Below are positions 1-10,554 of a stretch of DNA of 64,000 bases, in pieces. Numbering within the stretch: position 1 is the first letter of the stretch; the number at the start of each line of letters is the position of its first letter. A model generated the notes under the pieces. It had not been told where the DNA came from. It did not search any database and saw nothing but the letters and a program-made list of their open reading frames with translations. The DNA comes from Panax quinquefolius (lineage: Eukaryota > Streptophyta > Magnoliopsida > Apiales > Araliaceae). Position numbers and translations under genes: made by a program. The stretch covers positions 89,643,043-89,707,042 of the forward strand of contig CM035166.1 in NCBI GenBank assembly GCA_020205615.1, read 5' to 3'.

Positions 1-110
1 CCGCTTATATATATATATATATATGATTAAATATATATAAAAAATGCTCAAAAAAAATGCTCTGATCCCTTAAAAAAAAAAAAACGTGTAACCCTTTTTT
101 TTTTTTTTTA

Positions 111-285
111 ACATGGTCAATGATTACTTTAATCATTACATGCTAATGATTACTATAATCATTACAAGCTAATGATTATTTAATCATTAAGGGTTTTTTT
201 ATATAACATGGTCATGATTACTTTAATCATTACATGCTAATGATTACTATAATCATTACAAGCTAATGATTATCATCATTAAGGT
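111..285. repeat. Tandem palindromic repeat in the Copia leader
   Basis: Two roughly 80 bp copies (about 111-191 and 206-284) are nearly identical. Each consists of shorter near-palindromes of the form AATGATTA-NN-TTAATCATT separated by CATGC or CAAGC. RNA from either strand would form several AU hairpins. The role is unknown; repeat expansion in the leader is the simplest explanation. Confidence 0.8.
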
Positions 286-384
286 TTTTTTTTTTTAACA
301 AAAAATTATGCCCAAATAAATTGTTCTAAACACATATCAATATACATATTAAATTAAAATAATTAATAATTCGCATAAAGGTTT

Positions 385-397
385 GGCTCTGATGCCA
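385..397 (-). promoter_or_regulatory. Primer binding site, initiator-Met tRNA type (C1)
   Basis: Read on the minus strand this is TGGCATCAGAGCC. It differs at one base from the plant tRNA-iMet complement TGGTATCAGAGCC. It lies one base inside the LTR end ...CCCAACA, which fixes the element's orientation and the LTR boundary. Confidence 0.9.
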
Positions 398-398
398 C

Positions 399-2253
399 TG
401 TTGGGTTTATAATATTCAAGAAGCAATCAAATTGCAAAATAATGCGGAAGCGTGTAAAATCAGAGTTTAAAAAAAATGTACAAACCATATACCCGGATCA
501 CCCTTTATGCATAATTATTAATTAAACGAAAAGATAAAGAATAAAATCATACCCTTGAAGATCGAGCTTCCTCAGGTACAAGTTCACCTCCAAATCCTTT
601 CGCGTTCAACTTGAATCCACCGGGTTTGGTTCCTTCCTTTGATCAACGTTAGCCACCCATATGTTTGGCCTCTAGAGGTGATCCACCAAGGAATAATAAT
701 GATTCAAGAAGAATGGATATTGGCTCAACCCTAGTTTTCCTATCTCTATAGAAAAGGCGTACTTCTCCAACAAATTGGAATTATGTATGTTTGTAAAAAG
801 TCAACAACCCCCACCACCCATAATAAGACTCCTCTTATTTATAGATGTAGGCAACCCACCTTAACAATTAAGGAATTGGGATTTATTTAATTAATTAAAT
901 TCTTTTAATTAATTAAGCTCCCTAATCTTATTAGGATAATTAATTAAACTCTTTTAATTAATTTAACCTCCTAATCTTATTAGGAATAAATGAGAGTACT
1001 TATATTAAATTAATTCCTAAACTCTTTTAGAAATTAAAATAATAATAATTGCATAATATTAATAAGACTCCTCTTATTAATTTATATTTAATATTTCTAA
1101 AATATTAAATAATAAATATTAAGCTATTTAATTTATTCTATCACCATAGATTAAATTAAATATACATAACATATTATTACGATTATGCCATTAACTTCTT
1201 AAATAATTATTCTTCCTTTTATGGTGTGACCTTTTTGGTTCTCCATATTAAACCTAGTTGTGAATAAATTAATTAGAATAATTCTAATCTTATTTAAATA
1301 AATAAATTAAACAATTAATTTATTTAAATAAATAATATTTATTCTACAATAGGGATAAGCCTCCTAGCGATCAACGACTTTCCGGATAATATAGATTTCA
1401 ACATTAATCATAAAAGAACCTTTGAGTAAATAGTTACTGCATACAATTCAATCCTTCCACCATACAATGTCCCAATTAAATATAAGACATGGAATTACCA
1501 TCAAGTCTTATTTTATTTAATTATATGTATTTCGATTCTTAAATGCACAACTCCAAATAATGCAAATTAGAAACTCCTTTCTAATTTCATTCGCTTTTAA
1601 CCAAGGACTCTTGGGTTGTCATTTATCGAATCACATAGGACATTTCTCTTCTTTTATTAGAAGTGGTAGATTCTTTATTGATCATACATTATCTCCATGT
1701 ACAACTTATTATACCCAAGCATACCCTTTGATATACCCTAAGGGTCTTAAGGAATAAGTCAAAGTATAACTCATCATACACAAGATACTATGATGATCTC
1801 AAGTCCAAGGATTACTTGTACTACTATCACTACAGAATTCCTATTGACGAGATAAATAAAACTCCATTAGGTATTCCTTAGCGAGCCACGCTTCGATGAA
1901 CTTATTCTCTAATAAGCACCTACATACTTGCTTTAGTGTCTCCACACAAATGATCATGAGATCAATCATCCTCATCCAATGAGCAAGCAACGTATGTACC
2001 AATCTATCCGGATTCACTAATCCCTAATTTAGTAATCCAATGATTGGGAACTATTTTAGTTTTAAGCTTTCTAAGAATTTAGATCTCATTAGAATGATCA
2101 TCATCATTATTCTAAAAGCATTGCTTAAAACTATGGGTTTATCACTTATTATAAAACAGCATCATGTAGATAATTAAAAGCCTTTAATAAATTAATACTT
2201 TTTATTAATAAATGAATAAGATTGTTACAAAGTATATGCTTTATCATCAAACA
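399..2253 (-). mobile_element. 5' LTR of Copia-type element C1 (1,855 bp)
   Basis: In element sense the LTR runs TGTTTGATGATAAAG... to ...AAACCCAACA, with TG/CA ends, and is followed by an iMet PBS. A TATA box at 831-844 places U3 at about 2253-805 and R-U5 at about 805-399. The sequence is AT-rich without ORFs; the 65-codon ORF at 1560 looks like chance. The outer end abuts Tat/Ogre LTR sequence, so the element inserted there. The right half of the target duplication would be TGATT (2254-2258); its partner is outside the window. Copia rather than Gypsy is inferred from the LTR style and PBS, because no pol is visible. Confidence 0.8.
831..844 (-). promoter_or_regulatory. TATA box of C1 LTR
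   Basis: The minus strand reads CTATAAATAAGAGG, a good plant TATA box. It sits about 430 bp before the LTR end, as expected for a U3/R boundary near position 805. Confidence 0.65.
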
Positions 2254-2325
2254 TGATTGGCTTGTGTGCATACTACTTTCAGCTTCCTCGTCGTTTTCTC
2301 TTGCAAAATGGGCAGCCCAATCCCT

Positions 2326-2335
2326 CTATTTATAG
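2326..2335 (-). promoter_or_regulatory. TATA box of element A 3' LTR
   Basis: The minus strand reads CTATAAATAG followed by AGGGATTGGGCTGCCC. The same block is present in the 5' LTR at 20481-20491, so it is a conserved LTR promoter with U3 to its right. Confidence 0.75.
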
Positions 2336-2849
2336 ACGAAGTAGCCGCAGGTGTACCTGCGACTGAGCCGCAGGTGTACCAGAGTCAACCCGGGTGGGCC
2401 CAAGTTTTTTGGGTCGGGTCGTCTCGTAGTACGTGCACTCAGGCACTGTAATGTCCACTCAAACTTTCAGAAGTGCAATTCGGGCATTCGTTTGAGGTAT
2501 ATAGGACCTATTTCGGACATCCGTTGTCGACAGTTATACGATGGCATGGGATTAGAATTTGTACGAAGTCATTGAAGATGGGACGGTGCCCTCCGGTCTT
2601 CAAGCTTCAACTTCCATCCGTTACCCCGCACAATAGTCACTCGGGATTGGTTAATCTTGTGGGACATCGTTGTGTAGAGATGTTGAGACGACGTTGTGTG
2701 GCATCGCGTTGGCTAGATAACGATGTTGCCCCTCACCAATGTTATCGTCAGATTGGACTGATAAAGCAGACGTTGCTCAGGCTTCGCTGAGATTGGACTA
2801 TTGTAATTATTGACGTTCCTCATTGTCATCTTTGAGGTGTGTCTATCTT

Positions 2850-3099
2850 CCCGGTGTTATCGCCGGGTTGGTAAAGAACATCTCGTTGTGAGCGCCGAGA
2901 TTGAAGTTGGTCGTATTTGAAATAAGCATTTTCGGGGTTATCGCCAAAACTGCATTCCTTGGGGTTATCACCAAGGTTGGTGGCTATTCCCATGGTTGGG
3001 ACTGAGACTGGATACCTCGGGGTTATCTCCGAGATTAATCGGTCTTCTCCGGTGTGTGTTCTGGTATTGTATCTGCATCGCCTTGAGGTTATCTCCAAG
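2850..3099. repeat. Series of short hairpins with a shared GTTATC loop (U3 of element A)
   Basis: Stem-loops at 2850-2867 (CCCGG/CCGGG), 2957-2976 (CCTTGG/CCAAGG), 3016-3033 (CTCGG/CCGAG) and 3082-3099 (CTTG/CAAG) share an 8 nt loop of the type GGTTATCN. A loop-divergent one lies at 2881-2900 and a weak one at 2931-2949. Stem sequences change between units with pairing kept. The region recurs in the 5' LTR (20980-21235). Being in U3, it would lie near the 3' end of the genomic RNA. Confidence 0.75.
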
Positions 3100-3262
3100 A
3101 TTGGAATTGTTACTCCCAGAGTGTGATCCGGGGTTGATGCTGAACTTCCAGTAGTATCCGGTATGGATAAGGATTATCTTTCAGGGTTCCCTCTTAAAGA
3201 CGAATTAGTCCTCCTCCGCAATGTCGTTGATGATGTAGTACAAAAAAAATTTGAGTGTCTCA

Positions 3263-5278
3263 GATGCCCTCTTTATCATACTCATGCATGGCGATGCATG
3301 GGTAGGATAAAGAATCCTAGACACTTGAAATGCAACAAGACAAACATGGTACTGTATGTAGCAACAAGATGCAAATGTATGATGCATGTGTATGGGTCAG
3401 TTGTAGCCCAACAACATCTTTGGGGATGATTGTTGGCTCCTCGTTGCTTTCAACCGGGATTGGCAATGCTGACCAGATTTTGTGTGTAATCCGAATCTGT
3501 TAGGATGTTGATGTTGGAGTTATCCCCAAATTCATGTGTCTTTGATAATGACTTGATCATGAAGATGTGCCTCTTATGTGTAAGAGATCTGTTGGGATAA
3601 AGCTTGATCTGTTTGAGGATGTGTGTAACATATTCCATCATCTATCCTCTTTGATAACGTTGACCTCTCCTAGTTAGTATCGCTAGAATATGTCATAATT
3701 CTGTTGGATTTACTGCCAACAGCAAACGCTGTCAGGGATGCCTAACCTTCGTTGACGTGTACTTCACCGACGTATGAATCAACGGCTAAAAAATCCTGTG
3801 GGATATACTGTCAAGGTTGCTTGACCTTCGCTGACGTGTGAATCAACGGCTGAGACTCTGTGAGTAGATCGTCAAGGTTGCTTGACCTTCATTGACGTGT
3901 GAATCAACGAAACATTGCGTTGTGACCCCCGTCGGGGATCCGCTGGGGGAATATGAGTAATCGAGCAGGAAATCCTCGAATAGCTCTGGGGCTCTGATAG
4001 GTTTAATCGCTATTGGCTGAGGTAATGTCAAGGCTGCTTGACCTTCATTGATATGTGTGTCAACGGCTTGAATGTACGTTGTAATCCCCTCACCGGGGCT
4101 TCGTCGTTGTAACCATCGGGACGATGGGTGTAGCAATGTACCGTCATCGGATGGTTTTCAATGCTCTGTTGGGTTTGATTCCAATGGTTATCATGATGTC
4201 AAGGCTGCTTGACCTTCGCAGATTTATGATTCAATGATGAGCATGCGTTGTAACCCCCGTCGAGGACTCACGTTGTAACCCCCGTCGGGGACCTACGTTG
4301 TAACCCCCGTCGGGGATTCATTTAGGGTAACGACCCGGAGTTGGCGGCATCAAACCTGTACAAGGTATTGTCGGATGTGATTTGTAACAAATGAAATCAT
4401 TGGAAGAGTATACCTCGTGTTCGGGTGACTACCAATGAGCGATATACAGACTCAAAGTTTCATCTGAGAAGACCAGGATTGTATGCTATTTTGCTCAATT
4501 GCGTGGCGTTTTTATTCCCAATTTGACCTTTATAGTCCGCAAGAACTCCTTTATAACTCGAACTGGACCGAGCCGGAGGGGTGGGGCCCACATAGGTGCC
4601 GCAGTACACTACTACTCTAGCCATAGCTGAGATGAGCTCATGCCAACTCGTGGATGATAAAATCCAGCAGGTTGGTCTCACAAGTCATTTTCAACTTCTC
4701 GCGTGAAGAGAAATCCGTGAGCCTCCTTCAGATCTGCTGAGTTCAGGCTATTTTCTGCAAATTCTGTCACCGTACAAGTGTTCTACACTATCCTGGTAAC
4801 GTATGTATGTATTTTTTCCAGTTTTTATCCGTTGGATTTTGAGTTATCGCATGAAATGCATCTAAACACATAGTAGTGATTATGTATGCACAAATGACTT
4901 GATAAAAAATATTCAACATAGTAAATGTTAGTATTAAACCATGCTGAACATAATGATGTGAAAAAATTTAACTTTTGAGATAGTCAAATTGGCACCTTTT
5001 TCTGCTATTTTTTTGTCCTATTTGAGGTCCAATGAGCAAAAGGTAGAAAGGCAAAGTACTCCTGATATTGAGGTTAACCTTATGCATGGATGATTTTGAT
5101 TTTTAATGCATATATTATGTATATGACTTTGGGGCAGGTGTGCTACTGAATGGCCACCTAGACATGCCTATGTGCATGTGGATAGTCCTATTTTCAAAGG
5201 GGACTATGGCAAAAATTTTTAAAATGTAGGCATTGGGTAGTCATGCATTTTAACTCTATTGTATGTTAAAGTAAATGC
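3263..5278 (-). other. 3' non-coding region of element A between the antisense gene and 3' LTR
   Basis: No convincing coding sequence is present. The short ORFs at 3163, 3205, 3843 and 4460 resemble nothing known and overlap tandem repeats. Repeats occupy 3700-4330 (separate entry). A further hairpin with a GTTATC-type loop, TTGG-AGTTATCC-CCAA, lies near 3513-3528. The segment 4330-5278 is unique and AT-rich toward 5000. Confidence 0.6.
3810..4320. repeat. Tandem and dispersed repeats in the 3' untranslated region of element A
   Basis: The hairpin GTCAAGGYTGCTTGAC occurs at 3810-3825, 3871-3886, 4027-4042 and 4198-4213, each followed by CTTCRYTGAC-type sequence. A 25 bp unit, CGTTGTAACCCCCGTCGGGG plus 5 bp, repeats head to tail from 4246, 4271 and 4296, with diverged relatives near 3917 and 4077. 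Its core CCCC-GTC-GGGG is itself palindromic. Variable tandem repeats between pol and the 3' LTR are known for Tat/Ogre elements. Confidence 0.8.
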
Positions 5279-7253
5279 ATGCCTGCATATAGTCATAAAA
5301 TGCATTCTAGAAAGCTCCAGGTAAGGAAATACCACACCCTTTCTAAGGTGATTTGGAGACTTGTTGTCCGATATTATGGATCCGGATCACCGAGCGCGGC
5401 CTTAGGGACCACTTCGGTATACTGGAGGAGGGCTTCAAGTGCCTCGACCCCCGCTTCCTGCCGACAACCTCATCGATTGGTGGAGGCCGTGATTCGTCTA
5501 GTCCGGGTAGACGTGCCAGACGTTGAGGACGTCGATGCGGATATTCTGATTGAGGATCCTGCTCCTGCTGCACATGTTCCTCGTAGGGAGCTACCTTGTA
5601 TTCAGGTGGCAAACCTAGAGCTGCTGGGTGACTTGAGCAGACATCCCTTGATGTACTTGCATGCTAATGAGGTATGGCATTAGACTTTGATCTTCCTTCT
5701 TTCCTATTGATGAGGATTAAAGGGTTATGATGTTAATCTGCATTTCATGCAGGTTCCCGGCTTCACACAGCCTCGAGGGAATTGGTTTAGTATACACTCC
5801 ATGTATCAGGCTCTTCATCCTGACTATAGAGCGGTAGTGCATGAATGGGGATTCGGGGCATTCTTCTCCATCCTTCCCCGTCGTTGTCCCTGGGGTTACC
5901 TCAGGGCATTCTCTGAGCGATGGTTTCATCAGACTCAGTCACTCCATTTGCTGGATTGCGAGGTGATGATGACGTCAATGGATTGGCGATTTATCAATAT
6001 CATGGAGTTTGGAGGGGAGCCAGTGCCTTGCATGGCGAATATTACCCCTACCACCGTCAGATCCTTGTTAGGAGTTCCGGCAGAGGCGCTCAAAAGGCGT
6101 GGATCGTCTGCTCAGTCCTTTGAGCGTAGATGCTATGAGCGGGCTTTTGAGTGAGCCCATGCCCGATGATGTTAGAATCAGGGATCGTATTCTGTGGTGA
6201 TTATTCCTGATGATCATTAGAGGCTGCTTCATAGCAGATAACTCTTCTACGGTGTCTTTCGCTTTGATCAATACCACGTGATGTGGACCGTATTGGAGAG
6301 TATGATTAGGGCTCCTATACCTTTGCCTATTTCCTCCGGGGCATGCGTATGCGCTCACAGGGTTTGACCGAGGCTTGGCTAGGCTTTTACCCATTTCTAC
6401 TGGTGAGTATTTCTCTTGTCATTTCCCATTTATAGGTTAAGAGTGTTTACTGATAGCAGATGTTTTGCCATTGTGTTGGTAGTTTTGGGCCTATGAGAGG
6501 CTCCCATGCTTGCGTCCTGTGAGTGTGTTAGGTTTAGATACCTATCCACGAGGACGACGATGGCATCATTCCATTTTGCCGAGGTCCCTGTAGCTGAGGG
6601 TTTCACTCACTGCCGTATGCAGCTAGAGTTGTTGACAGCTGACACCATCAAATGGATTCCCTATTCAGGGGAACACTTGACCATCAGGTTTGAGGATGGA
6701 TACCAGACTGGAGTCGAGTACGTCATTTCCACCAGGAGAGTTTCTCTCTTCACAGATGGAGGCTGGGAGCTCTATTTAGGAGAGCGTGCTATTAGGAGCA
6801 CCACAGGGGAGATTCGTATACCGATCTTGCCTCCCCGCCAAAGCGCCATCGGCTCATCATATCACAACACCCATCACGATATCCCATTGTTATTGGGGTT
6901 GATGGTTTTGCATTATCAGAGGGTCCATGTACTCAGGAGACGTTCCAGCGTTGGTGGTTCCCTCGTACTATTGGAGCCCAGTCCCGCGCCACACAGTTTA
7001 TGGGGGATATGGTTCCAGGATCCATGATGATGATGGATTGGATAGCTTGTGTTAGAGATCCGACTCATATGACACAGATTGATAGTTTGACCCGGCAGTT
7101 GGACTAGGCACATATATTTATCCCATTTTGGGCAGAGATCCGACAGAGGCGGCTTCATTTGATCCTTCCAGCTCGTGCGGCCGCCCTCGATGACCCATTT
7201 GGTTTTGTCAAGTCAGCAGATCCTCCTCTTTATAGGCCCCGACATCCCCGCTG
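5279..7253 (+). pseudogene. Antisense plant-mobile-domain (PMD) gene remnant inside element A
   Basis: Translation on the plus strand gives blocks resembling plant mobile domain (aminotransferase-like) proteins: SIHSMYQALHPDYRAVVHEW, a MIIRGCFIADNSSTVSFAL block near 6205-6270, FWAYERLPCLRP from 6483, and MQLELLTADTIKWIPYSGEH near 6617. Two canonical short introns are visible: 5672-5752 (GAG|GTATGG to TGCAG|GTT, 81 bp) and 6403-6482 (CTG|GTGAGT to GGTAG|TTT, 80 bp). Both are phase 0 and join homologous blocks. After exon 2, stops and frameshifts accumulate (around 6150-6190 and 6560). The start is uncertain; 5279 is the first ATG of the open frame. Antisense PMD-like ORFs are known in Tat-lineage elements. 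Confidence 0.7.
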
Positions 7254-7799
7254 ATAGAGATCCGGTGACTCGAGAGGAGTTACATCGTGGACAAGATTGA
7301 TGATGTGGACATCGACACCATTGTCTTCTTCTGATGTGTATTCTCGTTATATCTTTTGATAGGCCTCTGTTAGATATTGGGTGGCTGTGCCCCATTCTCG
7401 CTATATCTTTTGATAGGCCTCTATTAGTAGTAGGGCATCTGTGCCCCCATTTCCTCTATATTTGTAGTCAGATGAGATGATGTATTAGATGATGATATAC
7501 TTAGGAATGTATGCACAATTTTTTTCATTCCCTATATCATATTGCCATCTATTATCTCGCTATACATGTATCATGTTATGCGATATGTATGTATGTCCGA
7601 GATATTCGCATTGACCCCTGGATGGTCTTATGACACGGCCCCGCATGTGATGTCTTCTTCGACAGTTAGCCGTATAGATCATACCCCACCATCATTGGTG
7701 GCATTGGGTATGCGATCGTGGTATGATAGCATGTCACCACCAGATAGGGTAACCGAGATCATTTGCTAAAAGGATACCATGACCTTATTGATGTTTCAG

Positions 7800-8740
7800 G
7801 TTCCCGCAGGGTTTGTGGATGGGATGCTAGAGCATTGGGTACCGGATAGGCAGGTCTTCCGATTTGGGACCCATGAGTTAACTCCTACTCTGGAGGAGTA
7901 TGCACGATTGACGATGCTGCCATTAGACAGACCTTGCGTGCATATGGCTTTGGGAGACATGAGTAGACGGTTCATGACTCTCACTGGATTGCGGCGCAGA
8001 GTAGTGCAGGATGAGCTGACGTCTGGCCACGTGATATCCCAACGATTTTCTGTATGACAGATTTGGCTCGAGAGGATAGCTATTCACGACATTCCGGGGA
8101 TTTCACCGCACCGGAGGACCATTGGCGTGTGGCCAGGGTTGATGTACTGATGCTATGCATACTGTCGTATGTCTATATGCCACGATACATGGATGAGATA
8201 GACATAGGTGTCATCATGGCCGTGAGAGCTCTCAGGGAGGGTCGCACCATTATACCTATGATTGTAGCAGAGACCTGCGGTGGTCAAGATCCCATCACCG
8301 CACACTTATCCGACAGGAGTGTTCACAGGTAGTTCTGTCATGTTGTACGTGTGGTTTATGTCACACTTGAGACCGATTGGTACCTTTAGATGGCATGGAT
8401 ATTGTTTCACCCATGATATAGCCATGTCATACCTCCTTCACCATCGGAGTGTATAGATACTCTGTCTTGGTCCACATTTTTTGCGGATATCGAGATCCAT
8501 TCAAAGATATTGCCGTGTTCGGGCTTACCTCACCATACAACCTTCATTACTCACGCTCCGGCATGGACTACCTCCTCCGGGTCGGTTTGAGGGCGTGACT
8601 ACTTATCACCCATCGCCGTGATGTCGCAGCTTGACCAGTTCCAGATTTTCATCCTTTCGAGGGGGCGATAGTCGCGCTTCACCTTCTCGATATCTCTCAA
8701 AGAGAGGACCGATCCCGGTATGTACGCTTGTTGGGATCGT
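7800..8740 (+). pseudogene. Second antisense ORF remnant, DUF7745-like domain
   Basis: The plus strand encodes VDGMLEHWVPDRQVFRFGTH followed by ELTPTLEEYARLTMLPLDRP, then after a frameshift near 8055 DHWRVARVDVLMLCILSYVY and IDIGVIMAVRALREGRTIIP. This order matches my memory of the DUF7745 family found in plant Gypsy elements; the name is tentative. A splice acceptor (ATGTTTCAG|GTTCCCG) precedes the block at 7799, and its first exon bases resemble the PMD exon start at 5753. It lies about 550 bp after the PMD remnant in the same orientation, so the two may be parts of one antisense gene or two tandem ones. Beyond 8332 stops are frequent. Function is unknown. Confidence 0.5.
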
Positions 8741-9499
8741 GAGCGAGATAGCTTTTTTTTCGTGAGCCATCCGGTTGTTCTCGCAGAGTATTCTTACATG
8801 GATGGAGACAGAGATTTTATCTACCGCAAAGAGATATCCACAAGATCGAATAGTGAGTCGATGATGTAGAGCCCATGGAGGACATCGATTCCTACATCGA
8901 GGAGGAGCCCGTCACTGGGTTGCCAAGATTTCTTCCGGATTCTCCCAAGATTAAGATTATTGTTGTGATTCAAAGACTCAAACAAGATACTTTGAGCAGT
9001 AGTCTTCATCCGATGACCTTTGAGAGAGATCAGATCGATCTATGATGTCGATCGCCCTGATGATGGGAGAGAGACGCAGATCTATTAGAGAGAGACGAGG
9101 CATTAGCTCACGAGATATCGCCGTTGTTGAGCGGGATGAGGCTAGATCACCCGAGATGCAGTGATAGTTTTATGGGATAGTGCTATATCTCGCCCGGATG
9201 TAGCCGCCACATATAGAGTAGATCGCAGAGGTCCCTTACCACCGCATGATCGCAGAGATGAGCGCATATATTGATGATCATATAGTCACCACCATGCGAT
9301 GGTCGCAGATCTATTGGGTCGTGTGGATATTCTCATACAGAGACCACAACTTCACCTCCATCTTCCGAGAGGGACGCCATGTTGGGCTTTGTTAGCTCGC
9401 ATATACCTCGACTTTGTAGATGAGCTTGTATTTTCCTCACATGGACTAGCTTAGCCATTTTGTCATGTACAGTTTACATTGTATATATCAAACAACATT
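8741..9499 (+). other. Decayed tail of the antisense gene region in element A
   Basis: Purine-rich, formerly coding-looking sequence with repeated GAGAGA, GATCGCAGA and ATAGTC words continues from the DUF7745-like block. No frame stays open for long and I recognise no domain. It is probably the eroded C-terminal part and 3' end of the antisense gene. Confidence 0.35.
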
Positions 9500-10554
9500 A
9501 TATATATATGACAGGGAAATATATTTTTGATCACTTCCCTTTTAGATATGCTTTGCTACTTGCTTGATATTTTGCCTGCTGCTTCAGGGCTTGTGATCTT
9601 GATGTATTCTGAATTCCTCCTGGGTGGATGGACATTGAGTTGTCTCTGGATAGTTCAGAATGGATCATCGATCTGTATGTATCCCTACCATCTTTGGTGT
9701 CTTGGGACTGGTTTCTCGATTGAAAATGTGTGGAGAGGAGTGTGGCTTTCCTCTCGAGATCGACCGCACTACGAGATGGTCGCCAAGATTTCTATTTAGG
9801 AGAAGCCTAGTTAATTCCATCTCTTATGGATTGGTGTTGCTCTTCAAGGTATGACCAAGTGACTTAGATGGTCGCCAAATCTCCTATTTGGGAGGAGTTC
9901 GTAATTCCATCCCTTTGGTCCGGGTCAATGAAATGTAGTGGATTGAAGGATGATCCCAAAGATTAATCGACAATGGTTTGTGTTTTGGTAGGGGTGAGAC
10001 CGAACCATGAATGGTCGCCACGTACTCCTATTGAAGAGAGAGATCAGTCTCGTGAGTAGTTCAACCTCGTGTAAGAGGTTCAACGCCAGATATGGTAGAA
10101 ATGGTGTAGGAATGTTTTTGTTTTTTTTTTGTAGGAGTAGAGGGTAGAAATGTTTTTTGTTTTTTTTTTTTTTTGCGACCGGCCATATGAAATGGTTGCC
10201 TACGTACTCTATTGAAGAGAGATCAGTCGACGAGTTCGCCTCTCGTAGGCAGATGAAAAGCGTAATCCCATGCGCGCAGTCGAGTGTGGGGAGGAGAAAG
10301 TTTAATCCTAGGTTGAGGATAAACTGCAGTACGAGAAGTTTGATCCCATGTATGGGTAGCCAAACCGCAAAACGCAGAGAGGTTCAATCCAGGTGGGATG
10401 ACCTAAGTCGTAGGAACGCAAAAGAGAGAGCCAGTCAGCCACTTGGCTTGAAAAGTATGTTTCCTCGAGGGGCAAAGTGTAGAAAGAGTTGTATGTGGTA
10501 AAGGGTTAAAGAACCGAATGACCGGTGATCTGATGGTCCAACACTGTGGATGTT
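9500..10554. other. Spacer of element A between antisense gene and integrase, with degenerate repeats
   Basis: The motif ATGGTCGCCAAR...CTATTTGGGAGGAG or its variant ATGGTYGCCTACGTACTCTATTGAAGAGAG recurs near 9776, 9868, 10011 and 10190. Each is followed by AGTTAATTCC- or ATCAGTC-type sequence, so this is an old tandem array with units of roughly 100-180 bp. Poly-T tracts lie at about 10119-10130 and 10156-10174. The ORF at 9527-9799 has no recognisable domain. Confidence 0.5.

Larger units (their letters stand above)
1..398 (-). mobile_element. Internal leader fragment of a Copia-type LTR retrotransposon (C1)
   Basis: This AT-rich stretch lies just inside the PBS of the minus-strand LTR at 399-2253, so it is the untranslated leader of that element. 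The rest of the element, including gag-pol, lies left of the window. It holds a short TA run (about 5-24), poly-A/poly-T tracts and a tandem palindromic repeat. No coding sequence is visible. Assignment rests on its position next to the PBS. Confidence 0.7.
2254..3262 (-). mobile_element. Truncated 3' LTR of element A (U3 plus start of R)
   Basis: It aligns with 20440-21389 over about 950 bp with frequent substitutions. In sense orientation it starts TGAGACACTC at 3262; the sister LTR starts TGTAGACACTC. The adjacent internal sequence reads AAAGAGGGCATC in sense, a degraded polypurine tract. The Copia element C1 removes everything beyond 2254, about 45 bp past the predicted transcription start. 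ORFs in this stretch (such as 2473-2790) also occur in the sister LTR and do not look coding. Confidence 0.85.

Noticed and set aside
385..410. tRNA gene suspected from the iMet-like sequence
   Set aside because: Only the 3' terminal complement is present, as a PBS at an LTR edge; no cloverleaf.
2473..2790. 105-codon plus ORF in the Tat 3' LTR, with a relative at 20703-20921
   Set aside because: It recurs because the LTR recurs, shows no domain, and runs against element sense in U3.
5343..5612. 89-codon minus-strand ORF over the PMD exon 1 region
   Set aside because: Opposite-strand shadow; the plus frame fits the splice site and downstream PMD blocks.
9527..9799. 90-codon ORF between antisense gene and integrase of element A
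   Set aside because: No domain, overlaps degenerate tandem repeats, low-complexity composition.
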